Shown one piece after another: positions 44,481 through 56,779 of a stretch of DNA of 64,000 nt (position 1 is the stretch's first letter; each line of letters starts with the position of its first letter). A program made the translations under genes and the position numbers. Origin of the DNA: Tupaia tana (lineage: Eukaryota; Chordata; Mammalia; Scandentia; Tupaiidae); NCBI GenBank assembly GCA_026018925.1, contig JAKSZU010000133.1, forward strand, positions 186,001 to 250,000, in the 5' to 3' direction. The notes beneath the pieces were generated by a model, which did no database searches, was not told the DNA's origin, and worked only from the letters and a program-made list of their open reading frames with translations.

Positions 44481-44726
44481 TGCAGGCACCCTGCACTCCC
44501 AGGCCAGAGGCCGCCGAGGTCAGCTGAGGTTCTGCCAGCACGTATTAGGAGCTTGGCAGGTCGTTTCTGAGCATGAGTCCCTGAGGGCAGAGGAGCTAGA
44601 CAGGTCATCAGCTCTGTGGGGGGACCATAAATCTGCGGTTTGCATGGGGCAGGGGTGGATGGGAGGCGGCCTGCGGGGCAGCACTGGTCCACTGCCGCCA
44701 GGTGCCTATTACTGTTATTTCTTACC
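44481..44726. other. GC-richer unassigned DNA
   Basis: Short GC-rich stretch between the MIR and the ORF1-only LINE copy 3. No gene recognised. Confidence 0.4.
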
Positions 44727-45922
44727 TTCTGCCATTTCCCACCCTCCTCCCACACTATCTCAGGTGTCTACAGCTATTTTCCATTCCTTTTCCCCCCACA
44801 TTTTATTTATTTCCAAACTTTATTTTCTATTTTAATATTTATTTAATTTTATTTATTCATTCATTTATCTTTTAATTGACCAGAGAGAGACACAGAGAGA
44901 GAAAGAGAAAGAGAGAAAATGAGAAAGCAAGCCATCAGGTTCAGGATTTGAACCATGGTTGGTCATGTGGGAGCATCCAGTGCCTTAGCCACCATGCCAC
45001 CTGCTGGTCCCAGCAAAATTTCTTAAATAATCTAACTATGTTCAATAACAAGTTCAGCTAGTATATACATATCTGTGAATCCATGTCTGACTTTCAGCGT
45101 GAAACTCTTCAGTAGAATGAATATACTATAAGGTAGCACCTGCTTGATGCTATATAGCTTACTATGGTTATTAAATAGGTATTTTTAAATATTTTTTAAT
45201 TTCAAGAAAAGCAGTTTTAGCTTTAACTAATCAAAGAAATGCTAGAGCTTTGCTTAAAACTTAAAGCCAGGAAACAGGTTAGGATTCTGTTCAAATAGTA
45301 GGTACATGAACCTATTGGCAGCTCAAGACAGAACAAAAATCCTTAAAAATGGAAAATAAAACCTAAAAGAAAATCAGTAATGTTTTATTCAAAAGTCATA
45401 AAATTCTATTTCACCAGTTCAGTCTCATGTACTTAATCTATCTTCTGTTGTGGTTTGATCTACCTGATTAAATTCTGGGATATAATATTCAACCCCAGAT
45501 GTGTCCCTTTGATTAAGTTGCCATTTTCTTAGTTTTTGTACTCTCATTTCTGCGTGTCTGTATTTAATTTTCCTGGTATAGCACTCCCTTGAGAACTTCT
45601 TGGAGATCTGGTCTAGTGTTGGTAAATTCTTTCAGGTTTTGTTTATCTGAGAATGTTCTTGTCTTTTCTTCCCATATGAAAGATAATCTTGCCAGGTACA
45701 GTATTCTGAGTTGAAATTGCTTTTCCTTTAACACTTTGAATATATTTTCCCATTCTTTCCTCACTTGCATTTTTTCTCATGAGAGGAGACAAAGATAAAT
45801 GGAGATAAGGAGGCAGAGGTAGCCCTACCCACTAGAAATGAACATGGGATAAGAAGTATCAACAGAAAATCTTCATTTTTGGTCAAGGAAATCAGTATTT
45901 CAGAGCTGAAGTTCTATATCCC
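44727..45922 (-). mobile_element. ORF1-only LINE copy 3, internally deleted
   Basis: Antisense. The 3' module (44727-45180, with a SINE inside), the ORF1 C-terminus (45564-45770, ending TRPDLQEVLKGVLYQEN like copy 1), then a jump at about 45785 straight into 5'-region sequence (compare ATCAGTAGAAAATCTTCATTT at 54570-54590 with 45860-45880). Most of ORF1 is therefore deleted, although both ends remain. Confidence 0.8.
44842..45013 (-). mobile_element. Short SINE
   Basis: Minus-strand short form inserted in the LINE 3' module; ATTT-rich tail on the left, CACCTGCTGGTCCC head on the right. Confidence 0.92.
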
Positions 45923-47304
45923 GAATTCTACATAGCTTTAAAGATGCGCTAGAACCCATTCTACCCAAACTATTTCTAAAGATCCAAAAGAAAGGAACCC
46001 TATGGGACCAGCAGTTAGCGTAATGGCTATGTCGTTGAACTCCCATGTAGGTGACCGCGGTTTGAGTCCTGGACCTGGAGGCTTAAAATTACGCCAGGCG
46101 TGTGTGTGTGTGTGTCCAAGATCCCGAGAGGAGAATGGAGTAGAAGGGATTGTGGCGTGGCCATCCCACCTGGGGGGGGGGGTGATTTCTCTCTTTTTGT
46201 CTCTCTGTCTCTCTCTTTCTGGTGAATGCATATGCCCTCTAGCAAAAACCTCTCCAAAAAAAATTAATAATAACAAGAAAGTAACCCTACCAAATTCATT
46301 TTATGAAGCCTCCATTACCTCATTCTCTACACAGAAAGGGACTTCCAAAAAAAGAAAAGTACCGACCAATATTTCTGATGTGTATTGATGCAAAAATATT
46401 GAACAAGATACTAGGAATATCTATCTAACAACACATTACAAAGATTATAGACCACAACTAATTAGGCTTTATTTCAGGGATACAAGTGTGGATCAACATA
46501 TACAAAACCATAAATGTAATACACTATAGTAAAAGAAAGAAAAATAAAACCATATGATCATATCAACTTGTGCAGAAAAAATATTTGATAAAATACAATG
46601 TTTCTTAATGATTAAGACTTTCAACAAAATTGACATAGAAGGGACATTTCTCAACAGAATAATAACCATATGTGAGAAACCCATAGCTACCATCATATTG
46701 AATGCAAAAAACTGAAAGCTTTTTCAGCTGAAACTGATAACTGGAATAAAACAAGACTTCCCACTTTCTCTACTCTTATTTAGTATGGTACTAGGAGGCC
46801 TAGCCAATGCATTCAGACAAAAGATTACTAAGAAAGGCACTCAAATAAAGAAAGAAGAAGTGAAATCATCTCTACTTGGAAATTATGTGATTATATACAT
46901 AGAAAACCCAAATGAATAATAATAGAAAAGAACCTCATAGACGTGATAAATGAATACAGTAAAGGAGTAGGATGTCAAATCAATGTACAAAGCTTATAGC
47001 TTTTGTATACATGAACAGTGAGCATACTGAGGTAGAACTGAAGAAAGCAATCCCATCTACAATAGCTAGAAAAAGTATATGATACCTAAGAATAAATCTA
47101 GCCAAAGAAGTAAAAGATCTCAATAAGAAAAAAAAAATAGGAAAAACTAAAAACAAGAAATTGAAAATGACAGAAAAAAGTGGAAAGACATCCCTTATTC
47201 CCAGATTGGAAGAATTAATATAATCAAAAGGTCATTATTTACCCAAATTAATCTACAAATTTAATGCAATCCCAGTAAAATTATTAGAGATATTTAGAAA
47301 GAAC
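45923..47304 (+). mobile_element. Sense L1, RT part
   Basis: Resumes at GAATTCTACATAGCTTTA. The RT catalytic FADD position (about 46875-46890) has decayed to a non-catalytic sequence. Contains a SINE at 46003-46262. Ends at AAGAAC, the target of the next LTR. Confidence 0.87.
46003..46262 (+). mobile_element. Long SINE
   Basis: Plus-strand copy between AAGAAAGGAACCCTAT and AAGAAAGTAACCCTAC. The hairpin stretch has extended its G run to ten. Confidence 0.92.
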
Positions 47305-48451
47305 TGGAGGAGTCTGACCCAGTGGGGCTCCAGGACCCGTCTGAGCCCTTTGATCTTTGAGCATCACTTCCGGTTGGTTCAGTATGTTGGCAAGGCCACT
47401 ACTGTATGCTCCCCTGACCTTGGAACAAGCTTGGATCAATTAGCATATTGGCAAGGCCGTTTGCTATCCGCTCCGGGATTGTAGTAGCCTTGCTGGGAAG
47501 TGACCCCCCCTCTGACTCCCCGATATATTACTATAAAAGAATTAATATAGTTTTCTCATACATCTTTGTAGTAAGATTTCCCCAAAATCCCCCGACCACT
47601 CCCTTTACTCTAATCACTTACTGTTAATTACAGCGCTTCACTGGACACAATAAAGGGTGTGCTAAAGTTCTTCTTGATCTTTGGAAGGCCTTCCTTTCAA
47701 GACACATTTAAACTTAAGAATCACCTCTTACGCAGAAACTGACCCAGGATACCCCCGCCTCACTGTAGCTAATGTTCTGACAAAATACATGATGGTGGCA
47801 ACACAAGCACAATACAATGCCTAGGTGTGCCACAAAGTTTTTCATTAACTCATTAGTCACTTTACTGCCAGTTGAAAAGGCTGTCCCCACCCTCACCAAG
47901 TGAACAGTAACTTCACCCCTTCAGGATAAGCAAATATATTAGGGTTCCTTAAGTTTTAGATCCCTATAGAATTATATAAGTATCATTCTTTATGAAAATC
48001 CATAAGAACTAATATCTATGCTTGAGATTTTCTTTTAGTAATCATAAGACGGCTGCTGCTGAACATCGGCTGATAATAAACTCTACTTGCTGGAATTGTT
48101 TCCTGAAACCGCACTGCTTAAAGTTACCAGAAACCTGCTTTCATCAATCAAACAATTGTTGAACTGTATCGATGATTAATAGACCTGCCCTTAATCAAAC
48201 CCTGAATGGTCTCTATTGTTAAAACTTTATGAATTGATAATTAAAACACGTAGCCCCTCTCCCATTTACTTGCATGTATCACATTTTCAATAAAAAGGCA
48301 CGATGATTCCTAACAGTTGTCACTCTACAGAGAGCAATCTCTGGGGAGGTCCGGCTGAGGACGTGCATGAAAAGGCACTGAGACCTCAGTCTTCCTTTCC
48401 TTCACCGCCTCCGTCGAGTCAACCCACCCCCGCCGAGGCTGGTCCCTGGCA
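47305..48451 (+). mobile_element. Solo LTR with 6-bp TSD, class II (ERVK-like) type
   Basis: TGGAGGAGTC ... CCCTGGCA, 1147 bp, between AAGAAC at 47299-47304 and 48452-48457, inside continuous L1 ORF2 sequence. TG...CA ends and a 6-bp duplication are typical of beta-type ERVs. AATAAAAAGG near 48289 followed by a GC-rich stretch looks like the promoter/R region. An earlier TATAAAAG (about 47531) and AATAAAGG (about 47650) are also present. The class call rests on TSD length and size. Confidence 0.8.
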
Positions 48452-50058
48452 AAGAACAATCACAGAATTGTCTGGAATCATAAAAGACCTCATACTGCCA
48501 CAGCAATAATGTGCAAGAAAGGTGGAGTATGTGGTATCTTACTCCCTGGGCGCAAAATATATTACAAGACTGTGATAATCACAGCATTAAGGTATTTGCA
48601 CAAAAATAGTCACGTAGACCAATGGGACAGAAAAGAAACTCAGAAGTAAGCCTCAAAATATACAGTCAACTGCTCCAACTGATTTTTCACAAAGGACACT
48701 GGACAATCTAGTAAAGTAAAGAAAATGTCTTTAGCAATTGGTGCTGGAGAACTGAGTATCTAACTTTAGAAAGATGAAACTGGATCCCTATCTCTTCCGG
48801 CTAATACAAATCAACTCAAAATGAGTCAATGATCTAAACCTAATTCTTTAAGCTATAAAACTAGTGGTGAATAACATTGGGGAAACTCTTGGAGACATTA
48901 GAGTAGGCAAAGACTTAAGATCCCCAAAGCATAGCCAATAATCCTCAAAATTAGACAAGTGGGATTTCATCAGGTCAAAAAGTATTTGCACAGCAAAATA
49001 AACAAACGAACAAAAACCCAGTACTTAGATTGAATCTACAACTGATGTAATGGAAGAATATATTTTCAGACTATGCCTCAACTAAAAGACTGATAGCCAG
49101 AATGTACAGTGAGTTCAAGCAGCTTACCTGGAAAAAAAAATGAAATAAAACAACAGAAAACCCTCATTAAAGGATGGACAAATTAGCAGAATAGAGAACT
49201 CTAAGATATAAGAACAGCCTAAAAGCATATGAAAAAATATTCAACATCTCTTATTATAAAGAATATGTAAATCAACACCACAATGATATACCATGTAACC
49301 TCAGTCAGAATGGGTAAGATTTAAAAAATAATTATAAAGGCTGGCAAGGTTGTTGTGAAAAGGGGCCTTCCTACACTGTTGGCAGGAATGTAAATTAGCA
49401 CACCCAATGTGGAATATGGAGATTCCTCAAAGACTTAAAAATAGAACTGTCATATGATCTAGTAATTCCACTACTGGGTATTTATGCAAAGGAGAGAAAT
49501 ATACTCAATAAGAAAAACATGTGTAAATCAATGTTTATTATGGTATTATTTGCAATTGCTTAAACACAGGACCAATCTAAATGTGCATGAACAGGTGAAT
49601 TGATGGAAAAAGTGTGGCACATATACACTATGGGATTCTACTCAGTCATAAAAAAAGAGATCCTAGCATTTGATAGAAGTGGCCAAATATAGAAGATTTA
49701 CTTCTACTGAAGCAAGCCAGACTATGAAAGAGGCATTGTTTGTCCTCATTCAATGTATTTTATATGTCTGCACTCTATGGTAGAAACAGACTGAAAGGTA
49801 TAGAAGTGTGGAGAACAACTGTGGATGCTAGAGACTGTGTGGAAGGAGAGTGGGAAAGGGGGCAGGTGAGAGGGAATCATGGGGAAAAGGAAAGAAGAAA
49901 ACATTTAAGGAACACAAATGGAAAATTATTTGTTGATGTGTATGGTAATATTTTTGACTAGATTAATACATGGCATTGTGCTAGGAAGATTCCCTTTGTA
50001 TACTGTAATGATATACAGTGATTGAATGTATAAATAAATAAATGATATCTTTTTTTTT

Positions 50059-50104
<46 letters not shown>

Positions 50105-50395
50105 CCTATAGGGCACGTGCACTCACCAGACAGACAGAGAGAGACAGAGAGACAAAAAGTGAGAAATCACCCCCCAGGGGGGATGGCCATGCTGCAATCC
50201 CTTCTCCTCTCTGGATCTTGGGCATGCACACACATGCGCCTGGTGTGAGGTTTAAGCCACTGGGTCTGGGACGTGATCCGCAGTTGACTACATGGGAGTC
50301 CAGCGACATAGCCATTGCACTAACTGCTGGTCCCAATAAATGATATCTTTTGCAAAAAAAAAAAAAAAAAAAAACAAAAACAAAACAAGAACAAT
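48452..50395 (+). mobile_element. Sense L1, ORF2 C-terminus, 3' UTR and poly-A
   Basis: Continuation through the ORF2 end (GGAATATGGAGATTCCTCAA region) and 3' UTR to an A-rich tail at 50354-50395, with one SINE inserted near the tail. Confidence 0.88.
50051..50333 (-). mobile_element. Long SINE with very long poly-T
   Basis: Minus-strand copy with about 45 T at 50060-50104. The L1 target ATAAATGATATCTTTT is present on both sides (about 50036 and 50337). Confidence 0.93.
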
Positions 50396-50850
50396 AAAAA
50401 CCTATATGGCCTTAGGATTGGTGATTAGTTTTTAGATACAGTAGCAAAAGTCAGTCCATGAAAAAAAAAAATAATTGTTAAAATTTAAAATGTGTACTCT
50501 ATAAATGATGCTATTAAGAGGACAAAAACAGAAACCACATGCTGCAACAGTACAGCATTCTTCAGTGCTGAAAGCCAAATGGCAGACCAGGATTTAGTTT
50601 CTGAATCAACTTGTACATTCAGGGTGGCCACTTATATGCCCATGATTGTTGCTGGCTTGCAAGGTGTAAGGAAGGACCCTTTTGGTGGTGCTTGCCCTCT
50701 CTCAGTAGATAATGTTAAAGAAGAAAAAGAAGAAAAGCCATAGAGTGGGAGAAAAGATCTGAAAAACACATCTAAGAGCACTTTAATGCAAAATATACAA
50801 AGATCTCTGAAACTCAATGAGAAGAAAAACCCAATTTAAAATCAGTAGGG
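50396..50850. other. Unassigned DNA
   Basis: Contains an 83-codon open stretch (50492-50743) ending in a Glu/Lys-rich tail. I recognise no family and no retrocopy hallmarks. Confidence 0.35.
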
Positions 50851-51080
50851 CTAACCAGGTTTCCTAGTGGAAGCCAGATTCAATATGGCTAACAATAGTT
50901 TGAATCATGGCCTCTTGTGACTTGAAGCAAGCCATGCACATCTGTGCCCAAAATCCTGATAGGGTGGAAAAATGAAGATATTGCAGGATTGGGGTTACTT
51001 TCTCTTAGTTGCTTTGCCTCTTTATCTCTGCCTGGAAAGTCCACGCTATTCTGGACATTAAAAAAATAAATAAAGATGTG
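50851..51080 (+). mobile_element. Old long SINE
   Basis: Strongly diverged plus-strand copy: head GGGCTAACCAGGTTTCC, CCAAAATCC body, A/T tail with AATAAATAAAG. Confidence 0.65.
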
Positions 51081-51084
51081 AATC

Positions 51085-51850
51085 AATACCTACAGGAACT
51101 TTCACAGAAAAAACATACAGATGGAAACTATGCATAGAAAATTATAGTCAAGAGTATTTCTCATTAAGGAAAAGCAAATAAAACAATGAGATAGAATTGT
51201 ACATCTATTTAAATTGCTGTAATCTAGAATAGAAATTGCAAAACCAGCTCCTGATGGTGTTGTAATGTGTAATGGTACTGCCACTTGGGAAGAGTTTAGT
51301 GTTTCCTTTTCAAAAGTGAAGCATAGTCTTTCACCATTTGAACCAATGATCATACTCCTAAGTATAGTAACTGCTTTGAAAACCCAAGAGTGCAAGCCAA
51401 ACAAAAACCAGCATGAAACTATGTACACACTCTCATGTTAATGTCCAAATGACTTTTGGAATCAGAAAAATCTTCAACAGATAATTAACCAAGCTGGGGT
51501 ACATCCTCATAATGGAATACTATTCAGGAGTGAAAAGAATGACCTGGGAATTTACACAAATATATATTAGAGTCTTACATGCATATTTCTAAGTGAAAGA
51601 AGCAGTATAAAGAGGCTACTTTTTGCATGATCCCATTTCTATGACTTTATGGAAAACAGAAAAATGTAGAGATGGCAAAAGATCTGTGATTGACAGTGGT
51701 TTATAAAAGTAGCATGGATGAGTGTAAGAGGGGTATAGAGTGATGGAAGGTCAGGACAGATTGCTCTTCCTATGGCTGGTGAGATTATTCTGGGTGTGTG
51801 TGAAAAAGCCACAGTTTATACAGAACCAGTATGAACAAAAAGGCAAATTC
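51085..51850 (+). mobile_element. Ancient L1M 3' part, sense
   Basis: ORF2 end and 3' UTR of an old L1 (ATAATGGAATACTATTCAGGAG region near 51510), highly decayed. Confidence 0.75.
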
Positions 51851-51966
51851 TCTCATGAGTTAAGAAGGGTTTTCCTGCATTAGACGGTGGAAACATCTCA
51901 AGACTCATCTGAGGGAGGCAGTTTTATGTATGGGAAAATATTTAAACTTTACCATTTTCATCTTTT

Positions 51967-54653
51967 TTTTTTACTTTGTTCTTATGTGTATTTTCTTTTT
52001 TTAATTAAATTTATTTATTTACATTCATTCATTATACATCATTACAGCAAAAAAACTGAGATTTCCCATCCAGAATACACTGTATATTGGCTCAATCAAG
52101 CACATCAACATACGTGTTATCGTCAACCAATAATTTTCCACTTCTTGTTTCTTTCCTGTATATTTTGTTATTTTTGCCATCTTTGATTCCCTATATCTCA
52201 CCCTCTGTCATGTCTCACCCTCCTCCCACACTGCCTCCAGTACACATGGTTGCTTTCTATGCCATTTCCCCCTATTTTATTTAATCGATAATGAACTTAA
52301 TTACTCTAAATACTTCCATTATCAAGTGCAGCTGATATGTACATATCCATGAACACAAGTCTGACTTTAGGTATAAACCTCAGTGAGTAGAATGTACATA
52401 CTATAAAGTAGCACCTAGTTGGGGCTATATCTTACTGCAGTTATCACATATGCATTTTTTAATTTCAAGAAAAACAGTTTTTGTGTGTTTTTTTCTCCTG
52501 AAACTTTTAAAATTAATTAATTTACATTCATCCCCTAATCATTGTCACAGAATACAAAATGTGGTTTCCTATCTGGAATATACTGCAAAGTGGCTTAATC
52601 ATGTATGTTATCATCAATAATTTTCCATTTCTAGTTTCATATATATATATGCCTTTTCCCACCCTCTTCTCACACTATCTCTGGTGTCTACAGTTGTCTT
52701 CCATTCATTTCCCCCCCACATTTTATTGATCACACAATTTCTTAAATAATCTAACTACATTCAATTGCAAGATCAGCTGGTAAATTCAAGAAAAGCAGTT
52801 TTGAATTGGTAAGGAAATTTGCTTAAAACTTAAAGCCAGGAAACAGGTTAATATTCTGTTCAAATAGTAGGTACATGAACCTGTTGACAGCTCAAGACAG
52901 GACAAAAACTCTTAAAACTGGACAACAAAGCCTAGAAGAAAAGCAGTAGTATTTTAGTCAAAAGTCACAGAATGCTATTTCACCAGTTCAGTCTCATGTA
53001 CTTTATCTTGTGGTTCGATCTTCCTGATTGAATTCTGGGATATAATATTCATCTCCAGACTTGTCCCTACGATTAAGTTGGCCATTTTCTTAGTTTTTGA
53101 ACTCTTATTTCTGTGTGTCTGCATTTAATTTTCTGGACATAACACTCCTTTGAGAACTTCTTGGAGATCTGTTCGGGTGCTGGTAAATTCTTTCAGGTTT
53201 TGTTTATCTGAGAATGTTCTTGTCTTTTCTTCCTATATGAAGGATAATCTTTCCAGGTACAGTTTCCTCAGTTGAAATTGCTTTTCCCTTAACACTTTGA
53301 AGATATTTTCCCATTCTTTCCTTGCTCACATTGTTTCTGATGAGAGGTCTGCTGTTAGTCTTATGGGATATCCCTTGTAGGTAACTTGCTATTCCTCTCT
53401 TGCCAATCTTAGTATCCTGTCTTTGTCTGTGGTTTTGGTCAGTCTGGTTATAATGTGTCTTTGAGAAGATCTTCTTGGGTTGATTCTATTAGGGGTCCTC
53501 TGTATTTCTTGGGACTAGATCTTTGAGTACCTCTCTAGGTTTGGAAAGTTTTCTTGCAGGATTTCATGGAATAGATTATCAACGCCCTTATGAGTCTCTT
53601 CGCCTTCTGGGATACCAGTTATCCAGATGTTTGGACGTTTGATGGTATCTAGTAGTTCTTGTATATTATTTTCAAATTTTTGGTCAATTTTCTCCATCTT
53701 CATGGTAGATTTTTCTAAGACAGCAATTTTGTCATCTATGTCTGAGATTCTATTTTCTGTATAACCTAGTCTGCTTTTAATACTTTCAAGGGAGGTTTTG
53801 ACTTCCTGTATTATAGTCTTCATCTCTATCAGTTCCCTTTGATTCTTTTGTAAAGTGTGCAACTCCTCTTTTAGCTCTTGCAAGAATTTTCTCACCTTCC
53901 AGAACTCATCAGCCCCTTTCTCCTTTCTCTTCTGCATTTCATTGTCTCTCTTCTCTTCCTTCTCTGTTACTTATACCATTATGAATGTTCTAAATTCTTT
54001 ATCAGACATTTCCATGGTTTCCATTGAACCATGTGTGGATGAAGAGGAGTTATTCTTTTCCCTTGGAGGAGAGGTATTTTCTTGCTTTCTCATATTTCTT
54101 GTGGCCACGTGGTGATTTCTAGTCATCTGATGGAAGTTGTTTTTTTCCTCAAATTTGAAGTTGAACCTAAGCAACCAGGAGAGTACAGAAAAAAAAAAAG
54201 AGAGAGAAACAACAACTACAAAAGCAACCAAGAAACAGATAAAAAAGAGAAAAAGAAAACTAAAAACAAAATGCAAAAATTAGAAAACTGTGCAGTGCGC
54301 TTGGTTCTCAGGAGTCATGAAGGAGTCTTCTGAGGCCTTCTCCCTTACCTCTCCTGGGTTGAAAGGAGGAGAGAGGATTATTAACAAGATAAATTGAGAG
54401 GAGGGGCTGAAAGCAGAGAAAATGCTTTACCTTAAAAATTTTGAAAAGGAAAAACTACAAAACTAAATGAGAAGATAGAGACAGAGGTAGAGAGAGACAG
54501 AGATGGAGGTAGAGGCAGAGAGAAGGCTTGAGGGAGCTCCTTCCTACCACTCAAGTTTCTGGGCTGGAGGCCAAATTATCAGTAGAAAATCTTCATTTCT
54601 TTTTTCTGTTAAATCACCAGTTCTAGGAGCCATGAAGGTGTCTTCGGAGACAT
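51967..54653 (-). mobile_element. ORF1-only LINE (HAL1-type), copy 2, complete
   Basis: Antisense element with a 14-bp TSD CATTTTCATCTTTT at 51953-51966 and 54654-54667. Same order as copy 1: 5' region with a repeated unit (GGAGTCATGAAGGAGTCTTC at about 54309 and a similar unit at about 54627), ORF1 remnant, two related 3' modules (about 52010-52455 and 52495-52800), A-rich end. No ORF2 sequence is present. More decayed than copy 1. Confidence 0.88.
53127..54060 (-). pseudogene. LINE ORF1 of copy 2, broken
   Basis: Minus strand keeps the N-terminal SMETMEMSDKEFRTFIM stretch, a stop near 53972, the coiled coil and RRM start at 53937-53515 (IKRPNIWITGIPEGEETHKG) and the C-terminal domain after frame changes, ending near 53127. 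Clearly homologous to ORF1 of copy 1. Confidence 0.85.
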
Positions 54654-54846
54654 CATTTTCATCTTTTATTTTTTATGTGGTAAAAGGTACATAAAATTTT
54701 TTTAAATTTTATTTTTTAAAATTATAGTGAAATGTACATAACATAAAATTTACCACTTTAAGTTTCTGTCTAGTGATGCTATGTATATTCACACTGTGTG
54801 AAACCACTACCACTATCATTTTATATTCCCATTAGTGATGCACAAG

Positions 54847-55058
54847 GGATTGACTTCTTTTATTTTATTTTATCCTATTTAACTATTATTTATTTATTTA
54901 TTTAAATGGTTAGAGATGGACAGAGTGAGAGAGAGGCAGAGAGAAGGAAAGAGGGAGACAGGGAAAGTGAGAAACCAAGCCACCAGGTCTGGGACTTGAA
55001 CCACTGTTGGTAATGTGGCAGTCCAGCAAACTTAACCACCTTGCTGCTTGCCAGCCCC
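54847..55058 (-). mobile_element. Short SINE
   Basis: Minus-strand short form with a TTTA tail and GA-rich body; diverged head TTGCCAGCCCC. Confidence 0.88.
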
Positions 55059-55324
55059 TGGGATATTTCTTTACATACTAACACTAGTTTCCACTTGTTA
55101 ATACCCATCCTAGATGTGAAAGATATATCTCATTATGACTTTTTAAAAATTTACCTAATTGCTAGTGAGTTTGAGCATCTTTTCTTATACTTACTGACAG
55201 TGTATTTCAAAATAATTTCTTAGGTATGACATCAAAAGGACAATACACTAAAGAAAAATAGATAAATTGGATTTCATAAAAATTAAAACATTTTGGCTTT
55301 AAAGGACACTTTCAAGAATTTGAG

Positions 55325-55535
55325 AAGACAAGCCCTGGTGGCTTAGGCAGTCGCATGCCACTCAGCAATACTGGAACCACATAGAATATTGGAGTTTGCA
55401 TTTCTGGTCAACCGGAACTATTCTAGTTCCACATGTGATTCTGAATAACTAGAAGACTGGAGTAAAGTTGTGGCATGACAAGTACATGTTAATGACATCT
55501 CTTTCTCAAAAAAGAAGGTTAAAGAAAAAAATTAA
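55325..55535 (+). mobile_element. Possible different tRNA-derived SINE
   Basis: AAGCCCTGGTGGCTTAGGCA start and GGAACC-type B box, unlike the main SINE head. The body also differs. Single copy here, so the call is tentative. Confidence 0.4.
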
Positions 55536-55611
55536 GACATAAAGTGAAAAGAAACAGAATAAGAGACAAAAATGCACATCAAATATCTGATAATGGCCCA
55601 ATATTCTTTTT

Positions 55612-55870
55612 TTTTTATTTTTGGAGAGGTTTTTACTATAGGGCATATGCGCTCACCAGAAAGACAGAGAGAGACAGAGAGATAGAAAGCGAGAAATCAC
55701 CCACCAGGGAGGATGGCCATGCCACAATCCCTTCTCCTCCATTCTCCTCTCGGGATCTTGGGCATGCATGCACACACACCTGGCGTGAGTTTAAGCCACT
55801 GGGTCCGGGACTTGAACTGCGGTCAGCTACATTGGAGTTAAGTCACAAAGCCATTACACTAACTGCTGGG
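55612..55870 (-). mobile_element. Long SINE
   Basis: Minus-strand copy with T-rich start and head ACTAACTGCTGG at the right. Intermediate divergence. Confidence 0.92.
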
Positions 55871-56779
55871 TGCTGGCATAGTATTCTTAATAGCTAAATA
55901 ATTATTGCAACCTACAAAGTGACAAACATCTGATTCAAAAATGGGCAGAAGGACTAAATAAACTTCTAAAAAACAATATACACAAATAACACACAAAATT
56001 TTACTTAACATCTCCAGCCAATAGAAAAAATAAGTTAAAAATTTTAGTTAGAGAACCCTTCACACCTATTGAATGTCCATTATCAATTAAACAAAAGAAA
56101 AACAAAAGACAGAAACTCGCAACTGTTAGCACAAATGTGAAGAAATACAAACAATGCTGATGGGATTGTAAAACGGTCCAGTTACTGTCAAAAATACTTT
56201 GCTGGTTCTACAAAAAGTTAACCGTTACATTTGCATATTAGCATAAGATCCAGCAATTCTAGCTCTAAATATATATGCTAAAGAATTGAAAAGTTATTCA
56301 GACAAAAACATGGGCATTAATGATTATAGCAGCACTATTCACAATGGCAAAAAAAAAAAGTGGGAACAACCCAAGTGTCTGACCCAAATGAACAGACAAA
56401 CAAAATGTGGTATAACCATACAATAGAATACTATTAGATTATTAAAAAAATTAGATTTAGATATTACGATGTGGAAGAATCTCAAGAATATTGGACTAAA
56501 AGGGAAGCCAGACACAAAAAGTCACACCGTGTGATTCTATTTATATGAATTATCCAAAGCAAGTAAAGCAATAGGGTCAGAAAGCAAATTAGTGGTTTCC
56601 AGGGGTCAGCAGGAGGGCAGAATGTGGAGTAACTGTTTAATTGTAGGAGTTTCCTTTGGGGCTGATGTAAATATTTTGAACCCGAGATGTTTGCATGAAT
56701 TGTACATATCATCAAAGTGTATATTTTACAACAGTTGATTTTATATTATGTAAATTTTACCACAATAAAAAAATTTTTA

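Larger units (their letters stand above)
55215..56775 (+). mobile_element. Ancient L1M 3' part, sense, with SINE insertions
   Basis: Old ORF2 end (GGATTTCATAAAAATTAAAA near 55268; CAAATGTGAAGAAATACAAA near 56132) and 3' end TAAATTTTACCACAATAAAA at 56750-56770. Interrupted by elements at about 55325-55535 and 55612-55870. Confidence 0.8.

Noticed and set aside
50492-50743. 83-codon frame ending in a Glu/Lys-rich tail
   Set aside because: No family recognised and no poly-A tail or TSD to support a retrocopy.
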